Assembly: GCA_902463875.1 (NCBI GenBank)
Contig: CABQHR010000042.1
Coordinates: 1 to 10,745 of the forward strand
DNA: 10,745 bases
From: an uncultured Collinsella sp.
GTDB taxonomy: Bacteria; Actinomycetota; Coriobacteriia; Coriobacteriales; Coriobacteriaceae
Direction: 5' to 3'
The position numbers were made by a program, and so were the translations under genes. Shown in pieces: positions 1 to 6,877 of this stretch (position 1 is the first letter of the stretch; each line of letters opens with the position of its first letter). Under the pieces are notes generated by a model that saw only the letters and a list, made by a program, of their open reading frames with translations, ran no database searches and was not told the DNA's origin.

Positions 1-418
1 AGCTATAGCTTGCCACGGTCGAATAGAGCTGATCCTCGGTGAGGGTCGCCGAGCCGATGCCCTTGCCGCCAAAGCCGCCATTGCCAATAAAGAAGCCAAC
101 CACGGCAGCAATAACGACGGCAACCACGAAGGCGGCAATCATCGTCTTCTTGTGCTTGGATGCGTGGTCGTCCGCGTCGGAATCGTCCTCGTCCTGCTCC
201 TCGGGCATCAGATTCTCGTCAGCGGCATCCGCGGCAATCTGAGCCTCCAGACGGGCGTCCTCCTCCTCGGCCGTCGTACCGGCGGCAATATGCTCGGCAG
301 ACGTACCGGCGACCAGGTCGATCTTCTCGTCCTCATCACCGTCGGGGCCTTCGCCGCGCTCGATGATCTGGATGCCGTCGATCTCGTCCTTCTCGTCCTT
401 CTTTTGAATCAGACCCAT
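1..418 (-). CDS. N-terminal part of a membrane-anchored acidic protein (cut by window edge)
   Basis: 139 codons are visible before the left edge cuts the gene. The ATG at 418 has a GGAG Shine-Dalgarno 8 nt upstream. Residues 1-91 are strongly acidic and look disordered, with runs such as EEEDARLE and EEQDEDDSDADD. A Lys-rich stop-transfer patch (KHKK) precedes one hydrophobic segment at about 93-111, then a Gly-rich linker (GNGGFGGKG) and the start of a folded part (LTEDQLYSTVAS). The layout is that of a single-pass protein with its N-terminus in the cytoplasm and its main domain outside. The motif just after the membrane segment recalls SurA/PrsA-type peptidyl-prolyl isomerases of Coriobacteriia, but that is a guess because the diagnostic domain lies outside the window. 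The hairpin at 457-485 separates it from the upstream isocitrate dehydrogenase gene. Confidence 0.7.
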   Translation of the reverse strand, partial: MGLIQKKDEKDEIDGIQIIERGEGPDGDEDEKIDLVAGTSAEHIAAGTTAEEEDARLEAQIAADAADENLMPEEQDEDDSDADDHASKHKKTMIAAFVVAVVIAAVVGFFIGNGGFGGKGIGSATLTEDQLYSTVASYS

Positions 419-456
419 ATCAGTTACTCCTTGTTAGGAAACATAGTCCTCAATAG

Positions 457-485
457 AATACGCCCGACGGAGCGCCGGGCGTATT
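457..485 (-). terminator. Probable weak intrinsic terminator after isocitrate dehydrogenase gene
   Basis: A perfect 10-bp inverted repeat (AATACGCCCG / CGGGCGTATT) with a 9-nt loop lies 60 nt past the stop codon of the isocitrate dehydrogenase gene. The tract after it on the minus strand (CTATTG) is only mildly T-rich, so termination may be inefficient. The repeat is symmetric and could also act as an operator for the gene starting at 418. Confidence 0.5.
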
Positions 486-544
486 GATTCTTAGGTTATA
501 CGCAAACACTTAAGTACTATTTAGGCGTTTGCAGCGTGCGCACC

Positions 545-1630
545 TTAGGCCAGGTGCGCGATAACGGCATCGGCAAAGGCCTGCGTGCCCACGGCCCCCT
601 CGACGGAGCCGGTCTGAGCACGACGCACGTCACCGGTAACTTGCGCGCCCTCGTCGAGCGTAGCAGAGACGGCGGCACGAATGCGATTGGCAGCGTCGTT
701 CTCGCCCAGATGATCGAGCATCATCGCAGCAGAGAGGATCTCGGCCGTGGGGTTGGCGATATCCTGACCAGCGATATCGGGCGCGGAGCCGTGCGTGGCC
801 TCGAAGATGGCGCAGTCGGCACCGATGTTGGAGCCGGGGGCCATGCCCAGACCGCCCACCAGGCCGGCGCACAGGTCGCTCACGATATCGCCGTACAGGT
901 TGGGCAGCACCAAGACATCGAAGTCGTTGGGGTTCTGGACCAGGCCCATGCAGGTGGCGTCGACAATCTTGTCGTTGAACTCGATATCGGGATAGTTGGC
1001 GGCCACCTCGCGCGCGACGCGCAGGAACAGGCCGTCGGTCGCCTTCATGATGTTGGCCATGTGCACGGCCGTCACCTTTTTGCGGCCGCAGCGGCGGGCG
1101 TACTCAAAGGCGTACTCCACAATACGGCGGCTCTTGGCGATGGAGATCGGCTTGATCGAGATCGCGGAATCTGCGGCGAAGGTCTTTTGGCCCGAACGCT
1201 CGACAAGCTGCGAGAGCTCCTCGACCTCGGCAGCGCCCTCATCGAACTCGATGCCGGCGTAGAGGTCCTCGGTGTTCTCGCGCACGATGACCAGGTCGAC
1301 ATCGCGGAAACGCGAGCCGTCACCCGGCTGCGACAGACAAGGGCGCACGCAGGCGTACAGGTCAAAGTGCTTGCGCAGGGCAACGTTGACGCTACGGAAG
1401 CCCGTGCCGACCGGCGTGGTGATGGGGCCCTTGATGGCAACCTTAGTCTCGGCGACAGCATCGAGGACGTGCTGGGGCAGCGGCGTGCCAAACTCGTCCA
1501 TGACGCCGGCACCGGCCTCTTGGACGTTCCAGTTGATCTGGACACCGGTGGCCTCGACCACGCGGCGCATGGCCTGCGTAATCTCGGGACCGATACCGTC
1601 ACCGGGAATCAGGACTACATCGTGCGCCAT
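545..1630 (-). CDS. NAD-dependent isocitrate dehydrogenase
   Basis: A 361-residue enzyme of the isocitrate/isopropylmalate dehydrogenase family that oxidatively decarboxylates isocitrate to 2-oxoglutarate in the cytoplasm. The substrate loop SVNVALRK (80-87) has the Ser/Asn pattern of isocitrate enzymes, not the leucine-rich loop of isopropylmalate dehydrogenase. Also visible are Arg97 (VRP), the RENTEDLY block (118-125) with catalytic Tyr125, Lys196 in [11 protein letters not shown], and metal-ligand aspartates in NLYGDIVSD (244-252). The coenzyme site [11 protein letters not shown] (280-290) carries Asp285-Ile286 where NADP enzymes have Lys-Tyr, which indicates NAD specificity; this is a known family rule. 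Length fits the short homodimeric NAD type. The start follows the HEAT-protein stop by 6 nt, so the gene is the last in a short operon. Its likely role is supplying 2-oxoglutarate and NADH in a partial TCA pathway (inference). Confidence 0.9.
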   Translation of the reverse strand: MAHDVVLIPGDGIGPEITQAMRRVVEATGVQINWNVQEAGAGVMDEFGTPLPQHVLDAVAETKVAIKGPITTPVGTGFRSVNVALRKHFDLYACVRPCLSQPGDGSRFRDVDLVIVRENTEDLYAGIEFDEGAAEVEELSQLVERSGQKTFAADSAISIKPISIAKSRRIVEYAFEYARRCGRKKVTAVHMANIMKATDGLFLRVAREVAANYPDIEFNDKIVDATCMGLVQNPNDFDVLVLPNLYGDIVSDLCAGLVGGLGMAPGSNIGADCAIFEATHGSAPDIAGQDIANPTAEILSAAMMLDHLGENDAANRIRAAVSATLDEGAQVTGDVRRAQTGSVEGAVGTQAFADAVIAHLA

Positions 1631-1636
1631 AATCTG

Positions 1637-2335
1637 TTACTCCTCGTCTTCGGCGTCGTCAGATTTTTTAACGCTAGCACGCTTCTTCTTTTTGGAGAGA
1701 TCCAGGCCAAAACGTTTAACAAGCATTTCGCAAATCTCGCTCGAACGGGCCTTGAGATAGCTGCCCTTACCGTTCTCGGCATCGAACTTAAGGCGCAGCG
1801 CAAGCTTCTCGGCAACCTCGGCGTCGATCTCGCCCTGGCAAAACTCGTACAGGCAACCGAGCATGTCGCGATACTCAAGGTCGCCGTGGTAGCACTGGAT
1901 GGCCTCGTCCAGGATGGGCCAAGCCTCGCGCGAACGCTCGACACTCGTGGCACCCCACACGCACAGCAGGCGGAAGGCGGCATAGCGCAGCGTGGAGGAG
2001 ATCTCGTCGAACAGTGCGGTCTCGGCGCCCTCAAAGGCATCGCCCAGCTGCTCGGGGCAGGTGGTGGCGAGCGCCGTCAGGGCATCGAGGGCCTCCCAGC
2101 GGGTCTGCGCCTCGGGGCGGTCGAGCGCCTCAATCAGCGCGGGCACGCAGGGCACGACGCGCTGCGGGTCGCGCTCGGCCAGCAGGTGCAGCACGCGGGC
2201 GGCAAACTGGCGGATGCGGCGCGTGGGGCAGCCGAGCTCCTGGACCAGGCGGTCGACGGCGTTCTCGTTCTCCTCTGCCAGCTGGAGCTGTGCCAGCTCC
2301 TCGTCGGTGAGCTGTTCGTCTTTGTTTTCTGCCAT
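1637..2335 (-). CDS. HEAT/armadillo-like repeat protein
   Basis: A 232-residue soluble protein built almost entirely of amphipathic helices, with no signal peptide or membrane segment. After an acidic N-terminus (1-25), HEAT-like helix pairs can be seen at about 26-55 (DRLVQELGCPTRRIRQFAAR), 60-93 (CVPALIEALDRPEAQTRWEA) and 100-130. A helical region to about 210 and a Lys/Asp-Glu tail (SKKKKRASVKK, DDAEDEE) follow. The first two pairs have the Arg/Asp-Pro turns typical of PBS-lyase-type HEAT repeats. Such proteins are usually scaffolds, and no catalytic site is visible. The start ATG has AGAGGT about 6 nt upstream. Translation is probably coupled to the downstream isocitrate dehydrogenase gene (6-nt gap), but no functional link is known to me. 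The specific role is unknown. Confidence 0.8.
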   Translation of the reverse strand: MAENKDEQLTDEELAQLQLAEENENAVDRLVQELGCPTRRIRQFAARVLHLLAERDPQRVVPCVPALIEALDRPEAQTRWEALDALTALATTCPEQLGDAFEGAETALFDEISSTLRYAAFRLLCVWGATSVERSREAWPILDEAIQCYHGDLEYRDMLGCLYEFCQGEIDAEVAEKLALRLKFDAENGKGSYLKARSSEICEMLVKRFGLDLSKKKKRASVKKSDDAEDEE

Positions 2336-2350
2336 AGTTACCTCTTCTTA

Positions 2351-2779
2351 CTATTTCTTAGCGTGCTTGCCAGCACCCTTGCTGTCATCGGTGACCGAGA
2401 TAAGCTGTCGGTCGGCAGCGCCATTGCGGCGTGCGCGACGGCGATCCTCGGCGTCGCCCGCATCGGCGGCGGCGCGATGGGCTTTGTTGACGTTGAAGAC
2501 CTCGTCGTGCTTGCGCCACGGGCCGACGGACTCACCAAAGCTCATCTTAAGGCCGGCGATAAAGCCGCCGAGCCAGCCGATCGGCGCAAACTGAACCAGC
2601 GGGAACAGCGAAAACACCCAGGTCAGCAGGACGACTGCCGTCGCTCCTGCAAAGTTGGCAATCCAGTAGTCGCGCTTGGTGATCACGCGCTTTTCGCAGG
2701 CCCACTGGCCGCACAAAAAGCCAATGTAGATCGCAAAGATAAAGAGCGCCAGCGCGAGCACCACGAACGTCCAGCTCAT
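2351..2779 (-). CDS. Small multi-pass membrane protein, unknown function
   Basis: 142 residues. Hydrophobic segments lie at about 4-23 (WTFVVLALALFIFAIYIGF), 42-60 (NFAGATAVVLLTWVFSLFP) and, more weakly, 64-78 (APIGWLGGFIAGL). A charged, probably cytoplasmic C-terminal half follows, rich in Arg, Ala and Lys (EDRRRARRNG, ending GKHAKK). I chose the ATG at 2779 because GGGGAG lies 8 nt upstream. An in-frame ATG at 2815 would overlap the end of the upstream dehydrogenase and lacks a clear ribosome site. The gene starts 5 nt after that stop, so the two are probably translated together. I do not recognise the family. It could be a small membrane adaptor, but nothing visible supports a specific role. 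Confidence 0.75.
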   Translation of the reverse strand: MSWTFVVLALALFIFAIYIGFLCGQWACEKRVITKRDYWIANFAGATAVVLLTWVFSLFPLVQFAPIGWLGGFIAGLKMSFGESVGPWRKHDEVFNVNKAHRAAADAGDAEDRRRARRNGAADRQLISVTDDSKGAGKHAKK

Positions 2780-2784
2780 GGGCG

Positions 2785-3828
2785 CTACTCCCCGTGATGG
2801 TGGCCGCAGCAGCACTCGTGGCCGTCGTCATGGCCGTGGCAGCCGCAGCACTCATGGTCCTCGCCGTGCTCGCCGCAACCGCAGCCGTCCTCGTGGGCAC
2901 CGTGCTCCTCGGGGCGATACTGCGACCAGTCCAGACCGGCGGCGATGGCGTCGGCCTCCTCCTTGTAGAGGACCGTGATGGCCTGGGTGCCCAGCTTGGC
3001 ACCACCGATGGCGTCGAGCATGTCGTAGAGTGTAAAGGCGACGTCGGCACCGGGCAGCGCAAGCTCGCGGTCATCGGCGTAAGCGAGCGCCAGGCGCAGG
3101 TCCTTAATAAAGTGCTCAACCATAAAGCCGGGCTTGTAGTCGCCGTCGAGCGCCTTGGGGGCCAGGCTCTCCATGGCGCCGGACTTACCGGTACCTCCCA
3201 GGATCATCTGGCGGGTCTTCTCCAGGTCAAGGCCGCTCAGCTCGGCAAATGCCATGGCGTCTGCCATGCCGACCATGCAGGCGCCCAGCGACACCTGGTT
3301 GGCGAGCTTGGCAGCCTGGCCCTTGCCGGCGCCGTCGAAGCAGCAGATGTTGGCCGCAAAGGTGGCAAGGATGTCGCGGACCGGCGCGATGTCGTTCTCG
3401 GTAGCGCCCACGATAGCCGTGAGCGTACCGGCGATCGCGCCCGACTCGCCGCCGGTGACGGGGCAGTCAAACGCCATGCGACCGGAGACCTGGGCGGCCT
3501 CGGCAATGTCGCGGGCGAGCTCGGGCGAGCTCGTGGTGAGGTCGATCAGGACCGCGCCCGGCTTGGTGCAGGCCAGCAGGCCGTCGCCCGCCAGGTAGAG
3601 CTCCTCGACCTCGGAGGGATAGCCCACCATGGTAAAGACGACATCGGCGTCTGCCGCGGCCTCGGCCGGCGTATCGGCCCAGACGGCGCCGCGCTCAACG
3701 AGCGCTGCGGCCTTGGACTTGGTGCGGTTGTTGACCGTGACGGGATAGCCGGCGTCCAGGATGTGGCCGGCGATGGGGGCACCCATGATTCCGGTGCCGA
3801 TGAATGCGACGGAGAGCTTGTTTGCCAT
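2785..3828 (-). CDS. Beta-hydroxyacid dehydrogenase (GarR/GlxR type) with Cys/His-rich C-terminal tail
   Basis: A 347-residue cytoplasmic oxidoreductase of the 3-hydroxyisobutyrate/2-hydroxy-3-oxopropionate reductase family. The Rossmann dinucleotide motif is GTGIMG (11-16). NNRT (33-36) after the second strand favours NADP(H) by comparison with related reductases. The substrate signature is DCPVTGGESGA (121-131), catalytic Lys174 lies in GKGQAAKLANQ, and the conserved HFIKDLRLA block is at 239-247. The family normally ends near residue 300. Here it continues with a tail at about 305-347 that holds 10 His and 8 Cys (for example HECCGCHGH and CCCGHHHGE), resembling metal-storage tails. AGGAAAGG lies just upstream of the ATG. 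The exact substrate cannot be read from sequence; tartronate semialdehyde is one option. It is first in a tight cluster with the membrane protein and HEAT protein genes. Confidence 0.9.
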   Translation of the reverse strand: MANKLSVAFIGTGIMGAPIAGHILDAGYPVTVNNRTKSKAAALVERGAVWADTPAEAAADADVVFTMVGYPSEVEELYLAGDGLLACTKPGAVLIDLTTSSPELARDIAEAAQVSGRMAFDCPVTGGESGAIAGTLTAIVGATENDIAPVRDILATFAANICCFDGAGKGQAAKLANQVSLGACMVGMADAMAFAELSGLDLEKTRQMILGGTGKSGAMESLAPKALDGDYKPGFMVEHFIKDLRLALAYADDRELALPGADVAFTLYDMLDAIGGAKLGTQAITVLYKEEADAIAAGLDWSQYRPEEHGAHEDGCGCGEHGEDHECCGCHGHDDGHECCCGHHHGE

Positions 3829-3926
3829 GAAACCTTTCCTTTTGGGTTGGGTGTTGTTACCAGGTTGAATACTCGGTGCCAGCGTTTGGGCCGTGACTTG
3901 AGGGCGCTTGTGGGCGTAGCGCCTGT
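3829..3926 (-). other. Intergenic gap between degV-type gene and dehydrogenase gene
   Basis: 98 nt with no gene. A short 6-bp hairpin (GGCGCT / AGCGCC, about 3907-3925) sits just after the degV stop but has no T-run. I see no convincing -35/-10 pair, so the dehydrogenase cluster may be partly co-transcribed with degV. Confidence 0.35.
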
Positions 3927-4880
3927 CTACTCGCCGCGCACGCGACGCGCGATGCGATCGGAAAGCGAGGCCTTCTCAGCGCGGTTCTTGCCCCAAAACG
4001 CAAGTGCCACCATGCCGGGCCCCACGTGCGAGCCAATGGTGGGGCCCACGGAGCTGCGAATGATCGTGACGTCGGCGCAGCCCTCCTCCTTGCGGATGGC
4101 GGCTTCGAGCCAGTCGCCGTCCTTCTCGGCATCGGCAGTCATAATGGCGATGGGCATAGTGCGATCGGGCACGTAGTTCTCACGGAACGACTTGAGGATG
4201 GACTTGAGCGCCTTCTTGCGGCCGCGGTTGACGCCGATCAGCGACAGCGAGCCGGCAAGGTCGTAGGAGAGCTCGGGCTTGACGTCGAGCTTTGCCGTGA
4301 GCTGCGCCGCCGCGGGCGGAATGCGGCCGCCGGCAGCCAGCGCGTCGAAGCTCTCGAGCGTAAAGTAGCCGTGGACATAGGTCTTGGCCTCGTTTGCCCA
4401 GTCGACCAGCTGCTTGGCGGTGAGTCCCGCCGAGCGTTGACGGACGGCCTCGAGCGCCAAGAGCTCGCCGGTCGCACAGGGCAGAGCGTTGTCGACCACG
4501 TACAGCTCAAAGTTGGGATACTCGGCGCGCACGGCGTCCGCCGCCTGGCACGCAGAGTTGTAGCTCGACGACAGCGCCGAGGTAAAGCACAGGTAGACCG
4601 TGGGCGTACCCTCTTTGGCGCACTCGGTAAAGAACTCGATATAGCGACCGAGCGACACAGCCGAGGTGGACACGCGGGCACCGGCGCGCATGCGGTCGTA
4701 GAACTCCTTGGGTGTGATGCTCGACCAGATGTCGTCCGTGCGCTCCTCGCCATCGATGATGAAGGGGAAGCCCAAGATATCGACATCGAGGTTCGCGGCG
4801 ACCTCGGGGCTAAAGTCGCAGCAGGTATCGACGACGATGCGGCAGCGGTCAGAATGGCCGGCGGATGCAGCCTTGTCCAT
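3927..4880 (-). CDS. DegV family fatty-acid-binding protein
   Basis: 317 residues, slightly longer than the usual ~280. DegV/FakB proteins bind a fatty acid and, with the kinase FakA, present it for phosphorylation in lipid uptake; no fakA is visible here. Family blocks are in order: VDTCCDFSPE (17-26), TSAVSLGRY (72-80), FTSALSSSYNSA (99-110, normally LSGTY in the middle), FDALAAGGRIPPA (178-190), the KPELSYDLAG segment (201-210) with NRGRKKAL (218-225), and a C-terminal VGPTIGSHVGPGM (278-290) matching the family's HxGPG motif. I chose the ATG at 4880, with AAGGAG 8 nt upstream, over the TTG one codon earlier. A strong terminator ends only 18 nt before this start, which leaves the source of its transcript unclear. 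Confidence 0.9.
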   Translation of the reverse strand: MDKAASAGHSDRCRIVVDTCCDFSPEVAANLDVDILGFPFIIDGEERTDDIWSSITPKEFYDRMRAGARVSTSAVSLGRYIEFFTECAKEGTPTVYLCFTSALSSSYNSACQAADAVRAEYPNFELYVVDNALPCATGELLALEAVRQRSAGLTAKQLVDWANEAKTYVHGYFTLESFDALAAGGRIPPAAAQLTAKLDVKPELSYDLAGSLSLIGVNRGRKKALKSILKSFRENYVPDRTMPIAIMTADAEKDGDWLEAAIRKEEGCADVTIIRSSVGPTIGSHVGPGMVALAFWGKNRAEKASLSDRIARRVRGE

Positions 4881-4898
4881 CAAAGCGACTCCTTACGT

Positions 4899-4930
4899 AA
4901 AAAGGCGGCCACCCGCATGGGATGGCCGCC
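4899..4930 (-). terminator. Strong intrinsic terminator after hpf
   Basis: The minus strand reads an 8-bp GC-rich stem (GGCGGCCA / TGGCCGCC) continued by CCC/GGG across a single bulged base, with a 4-nt loop, then five Ts. It lies 30 nt past the hpf stop and ends 18 nt before the degV start codon. Confidence 0.9.
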
Positions 4931-4934
4931 AGCC

Positions 4935-4954
4935 GTTAACTCATGCAAGTTAAC
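4935..4954. repeat. Perfect inverted repeat in the hpf 3' end
   Basis: The arms are GTTAACT and AGTTAAC, 7 bp each, around a 6-nt centre. It lies between the hpf stop and the terminator. It could be an operator for degV or add to the terminator fold; the sequence does not decide. Confidence 0.45.
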
Positions 4955-4959
4955 GTATT

Positions 4960-5544
4960 TTACTCGTCAAGTGTTTCGATACGGGGCTTGATGATGCCAT
5001 ATCCACCATTCTTACGGTGATACACCACATTGATGAGGCCCGTCGTCGCGTTCTCGAACACGTAGAAGTCGTGGCCCAGCAGATCGGTCTGCACCAGCGC
5101 CTGCTCCTCAGTCATCGGGGTGACGTCGATGACCTTCTCGCGGACGAGCAGGTCGTCCTCCTCCTCGGGCAGCAGCAGATCGGCAAGATCCTCGACGCGC
5201 TCGACCGGTGCAACATCCGCTGCGCTGGCACCACCCTGGCGGTTGTCCACGACCTTGGTCTTGAACTTGCGCAGCTGGCGGGTGACCTTATCGGCGGAGA
5301 GGTCGATGGCGGCGTACATATCTGCACCGTGCTCGGCAACGCGAATCACCGAACCGCGGGCGCGAACCGTAACCTCGACGATTGCCGGGTTGGGGTTCGA
5401 GGGGTTCTTCTCATAGCGAAGTACAACGTCGACCGTCATGGGCTCGATATCGAAAACCTTGAGCGCCTCGCCGATCTTCTCATCCACATGCGCACGCAGA
5501 GCATCGGTTACCGTCGTCTTGCGTCCAGAAACCTTGATATCCAT
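4960..5544 (-). CDS. hpf: Long-form ribosome hibernation promoting factor (HPF)
   Basis: A 194-residue cytoplasmic factor that binds the 30S subunit and pairs ribosomes into inactive 100S dimers in stationary phase or stress. The N-terminal S30AE domain spans about 1-100 (starts MDIKVSGRKTTVTDAL, with VTVRARGSVIRVAEHGADMYAAIDL at 58-82). An acidic linker runs 108-131. The C-terminal dimerisation domain at about 133-190 contains the family block LLGHDFYVFENATTG (155-169) and INVVYHRKNGGYGIIKP. This two-domain layout is the long form, which dimerises ribosomes without RMF. I chose the ATG at 5544 because it gives the canonical N-terminus and has GGAG 6 nt upstream; the frame stays open further back to 5604. 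The gene is monocistronic, with terminators on both sides. Hibernation factor genes are often stress-controlled, and an 8-bp inverted repeat at 5666-5689 lies in its leader. Confidence 0.95.
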   Translation of the reverse strand: MDIKVSGRKTTVTDALRAHVDEKIGEALKVFDIEPMTVDVVLRYEKNPSNPNPAIVEVTVRARGSVIRVAEHGADMYAAIDLSADKVTRQLRKFKTKVVDNRQGGASAADVAPVERVEDLADLLLPEEEDDLLVREKVIDVTPMTEEQALVQTDLLGHDFYVFENATTGLINVVYHRKNGGYGIIKPRIETLDE

Positions 5545-5761
5545 ACGTGGCTCCAATCTGCCTCGGGGACTTACTGTACTGGCTATGTACCCATTGCCGT
5601 GCATTTAATCACTCGGATTCCCAAAGACCCGAATAACGATTGCTTGATACCGCATACCGAAGTCTCGCACTTTTCTGTGGCAAAGTGCGCTATGGGAAGG
5701 CGACAGCGACCTTGGTTTTGCACCTAAAAAATGTCTTTGACCTGCTGGTTTTATGGAAACG
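5545..5761 (-). promoter_or_regulatory. hpf upstream region
   Basis: 217 nt between the lipoprotein terminator and hpf must hold the hpf promoter, because transcription from upstream ends at 5762-5795. I could not settle on a -35/-10 pair. The one clear element is an inverted repeat at 5666-5689 (CGCACTTT / AAAGTGCG, 8-nt spacer), a possible operator. No credible short gene is present. Confidence 0.45.
5666..5689. repeat. Perfect 8-bp inverted repeat upstream of hpf
   Basis: CGCACTTT and AAAGTGCG are separated by 8 nt, 122 nt from the hpf start. There is no T-tract on either side, so an operator or RNA hairpin fits better than a terminator. Confidence 0.5.
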
Positions 5762-5795
5762 AAAAAGCCGGGCTCCCCTATTGGGAGAGCCCGGC
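5762..5795 (-). terminator. Strong intrinsic terminator after lipoprotein gene
   Basis: A 9-bp stem (GCCGGGCTC / GAGCCCGGC) is extended by CCC/GGG over one bulged base, with a 4-nt loop, and is followed by five Ts on the minus strand. It lies about 65 nt past the lipoprotein stop and isolates it from hpf. Confidence 0.9.
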
Positions 5796-5818
5796 GATGC
5801 GTGTTGAAACCGTGAAGA

Positions 5819-5847
5819 GGCGTCCCTCCTAGCGAATAGGAGACGCC
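5819..5847 (-). other. Hairpin just after the lipoprotein stop
   Basis: An inverted repeat of GGCGTC + TCCTA against TAGGA + GACGCC, with a 2-nt bulge and a 5-nt loop. No T-run follows it. It may protect the mRNA 3' end together with the terminator at 5762-5795. Confidence 0.5.
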
Positions 5848-5861
5848 ACCCCTAGCAATAA

Positions 5862-6854
5862 CTAGCTATTGAGCTTGTTAATGTCGTCGTCGGTGATAGT
5901 GCCCTCCTGGCTGGACGATTTATCCTCGGAGGATGCACCCTCGCTGCTCGAATCGGAGGATGCGGACTCGCTGGATCCGGTGTCGGTCGGCTGCACGTCG
6001 GCGCCCGAGACCATCTTGGTGGTGAGGTCATAGGGCATCGTGCCGTACCAGACGGAGTGGACCGCCTCGAGCGTGCCATCGGCCGTGATACCGTCGAGGG
6101 CATCGCTCACGGCACGGCATAGCTCGTCGTTGGCCGCGAGGCCCGCGACGCCGAGCGTCGAGGGCGTCTCGAGCGCGCCGACGTAAGAGATCTGGCTTAT
6201 CAGGCGCGCAAGGTAGCCGCCGGCCGTGGAGTCGCAAATCACGTAGTCGACCTCGCCGGACTCGAGCGCCTCAAAGCACTCGTTGACGTTGGAGAAGGTC
6301 TTTTGGTTGGCCGTGATGCTCTGCTTGGCGAGCGCTTCCTGCGAGGCCGAGGAGGTCTGAACGCCCAGGGTAGCGGTGTTAAGCGTTTCGGTGGAAACGC
6401 TCAGTGACTCGCCGTCGCTCGCCTTTCCGAACACTGCCGCAGCGTCGTACAGGCAAGTACCAAGCGTGCTGATGTCACCATCCGTGGAATTGATGTCGCC
6501 AATGAAGATGTCGGCCTTTTTGTCGCCAAGCGCGGAATCGGCAGAAGACGCATCGACGAAGGCAACTTTAAGGCCCATACGGCTTGCAAGGGCGCGGGCC
6601 GCGTCGACCGCGTAGCCCGTGAGGTTACCATCGGCGCCCTGCATGGCCTGCGGAGCATCGGAGGTATCGAGGGCAACCGTCAGGGTACCGGGAGTGACCA
6701 GAGCGTCGTCCGACACCGCCGGCGTGACGGTCTCGCGCTCGATCTGGTCAATCGTGGGTGTCGTGAACGTGGACAGTGGATTGAACGCGCATCCGCTCAA
6801 GCCCAATACGGCAATGACCGCCGCAGTCCCAGCACCTAACCGAGCCGCGTGCAT
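5862..6854 (-). CDS. Amino-acid-type solute-binding lipoprotein (SBP_bac_3 family)
   Basis: 330 residues. The signal peptide MHAARLGAGTAAVIAVLG ends in a lipobox LSGC with lipidated Cys22, so the mature protein is membrane-tethered outside the cell. The domain at about 57-275 follows family 3 binding proteins: PGTLTVALDTSDAPQ (55-69), GNLTGYAVDAARALASRMG (76-94), KKADIFIGD (112-120), LGVQTSSASQE (163-173), and FEALESGEVDYVICDSTAG (194-212). A Ser-rich tail (293-316) is unusual. Such proteins hand polar amino acids to an ABC importer, but no permease or ATPase gene is nearby, so it is an orphan or a sensor. I chose the ATG at 6854 because GAGGGG sits 7 nt upstream, free of the RNA helix. An in-frame ATG at 6872 would use a ribosome site buried in that helix. 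The frame stays open to 7262, but that part is better explained as RNA leader. Confidence 0.85.
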   Translation of the reverse strand: MHAARLGAGTAAVIAVLGLSGCAFNPLSTFTTPTIDQIERETVTPAVSDDALVTPGTLTVALDTSDAPQAMQGADGNLTGYAVDAARALASRMGLKVAFVDASSADSALGDKKADIFIGDINSTDGDISTLGTCLYDAAAVFGKASDGESLSVSTETLNTATLGVQTSSASQEALAKQSITANQKTFSNVNECFEALESGEVDYVICDSTAGGYLARLISQISYVGALETPSTLGVAGLAANDELCRAVSDALDGITADGTLEAVHSVWYGTMPYDLTTKMVSGADVQPTDTGSSESASSDSSSEGASSEDKSSSQEGTITDDDINKLNS

Positions 6855-6877
6855 CAAGCTGCCCCTCACCATGTCCA

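Noticed and set aside
536..2797. A 753-codon open frame on the plus strand
   Set aside because: It lies antisense to the isocitrate dehydrogenase, HEAT and membrane protein genes, whose conserved motifs are clear. Long antisense frames are expected at this GC content, and its protein shows no family signature.
2815..2815. Upstream ATG at 2815 for the small membrane protein
   Set aside because: It would overlap the dehydrogenase end and lacks a ribosome site. The ATG at 2779 has GGGGAG at good spacing and starts directly before the first membrane segment.
2794..4991. Two further long plus-strand frames (2794-4176 and 4026-4991)
   Set aside because: They are antisense shadows of the dehydrogenase and degV genes. 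They are rich in Val/Gly/Leu as mirror frames usually are, and have no domains or ribosome sites.
5604..5604. Upstream ATG at 5604 for HPF
   Set aside because: The added 20 residues do not resemble the family. MDIKVSGRK at 5544 is the canonical start and has a GGAG ribosome site.
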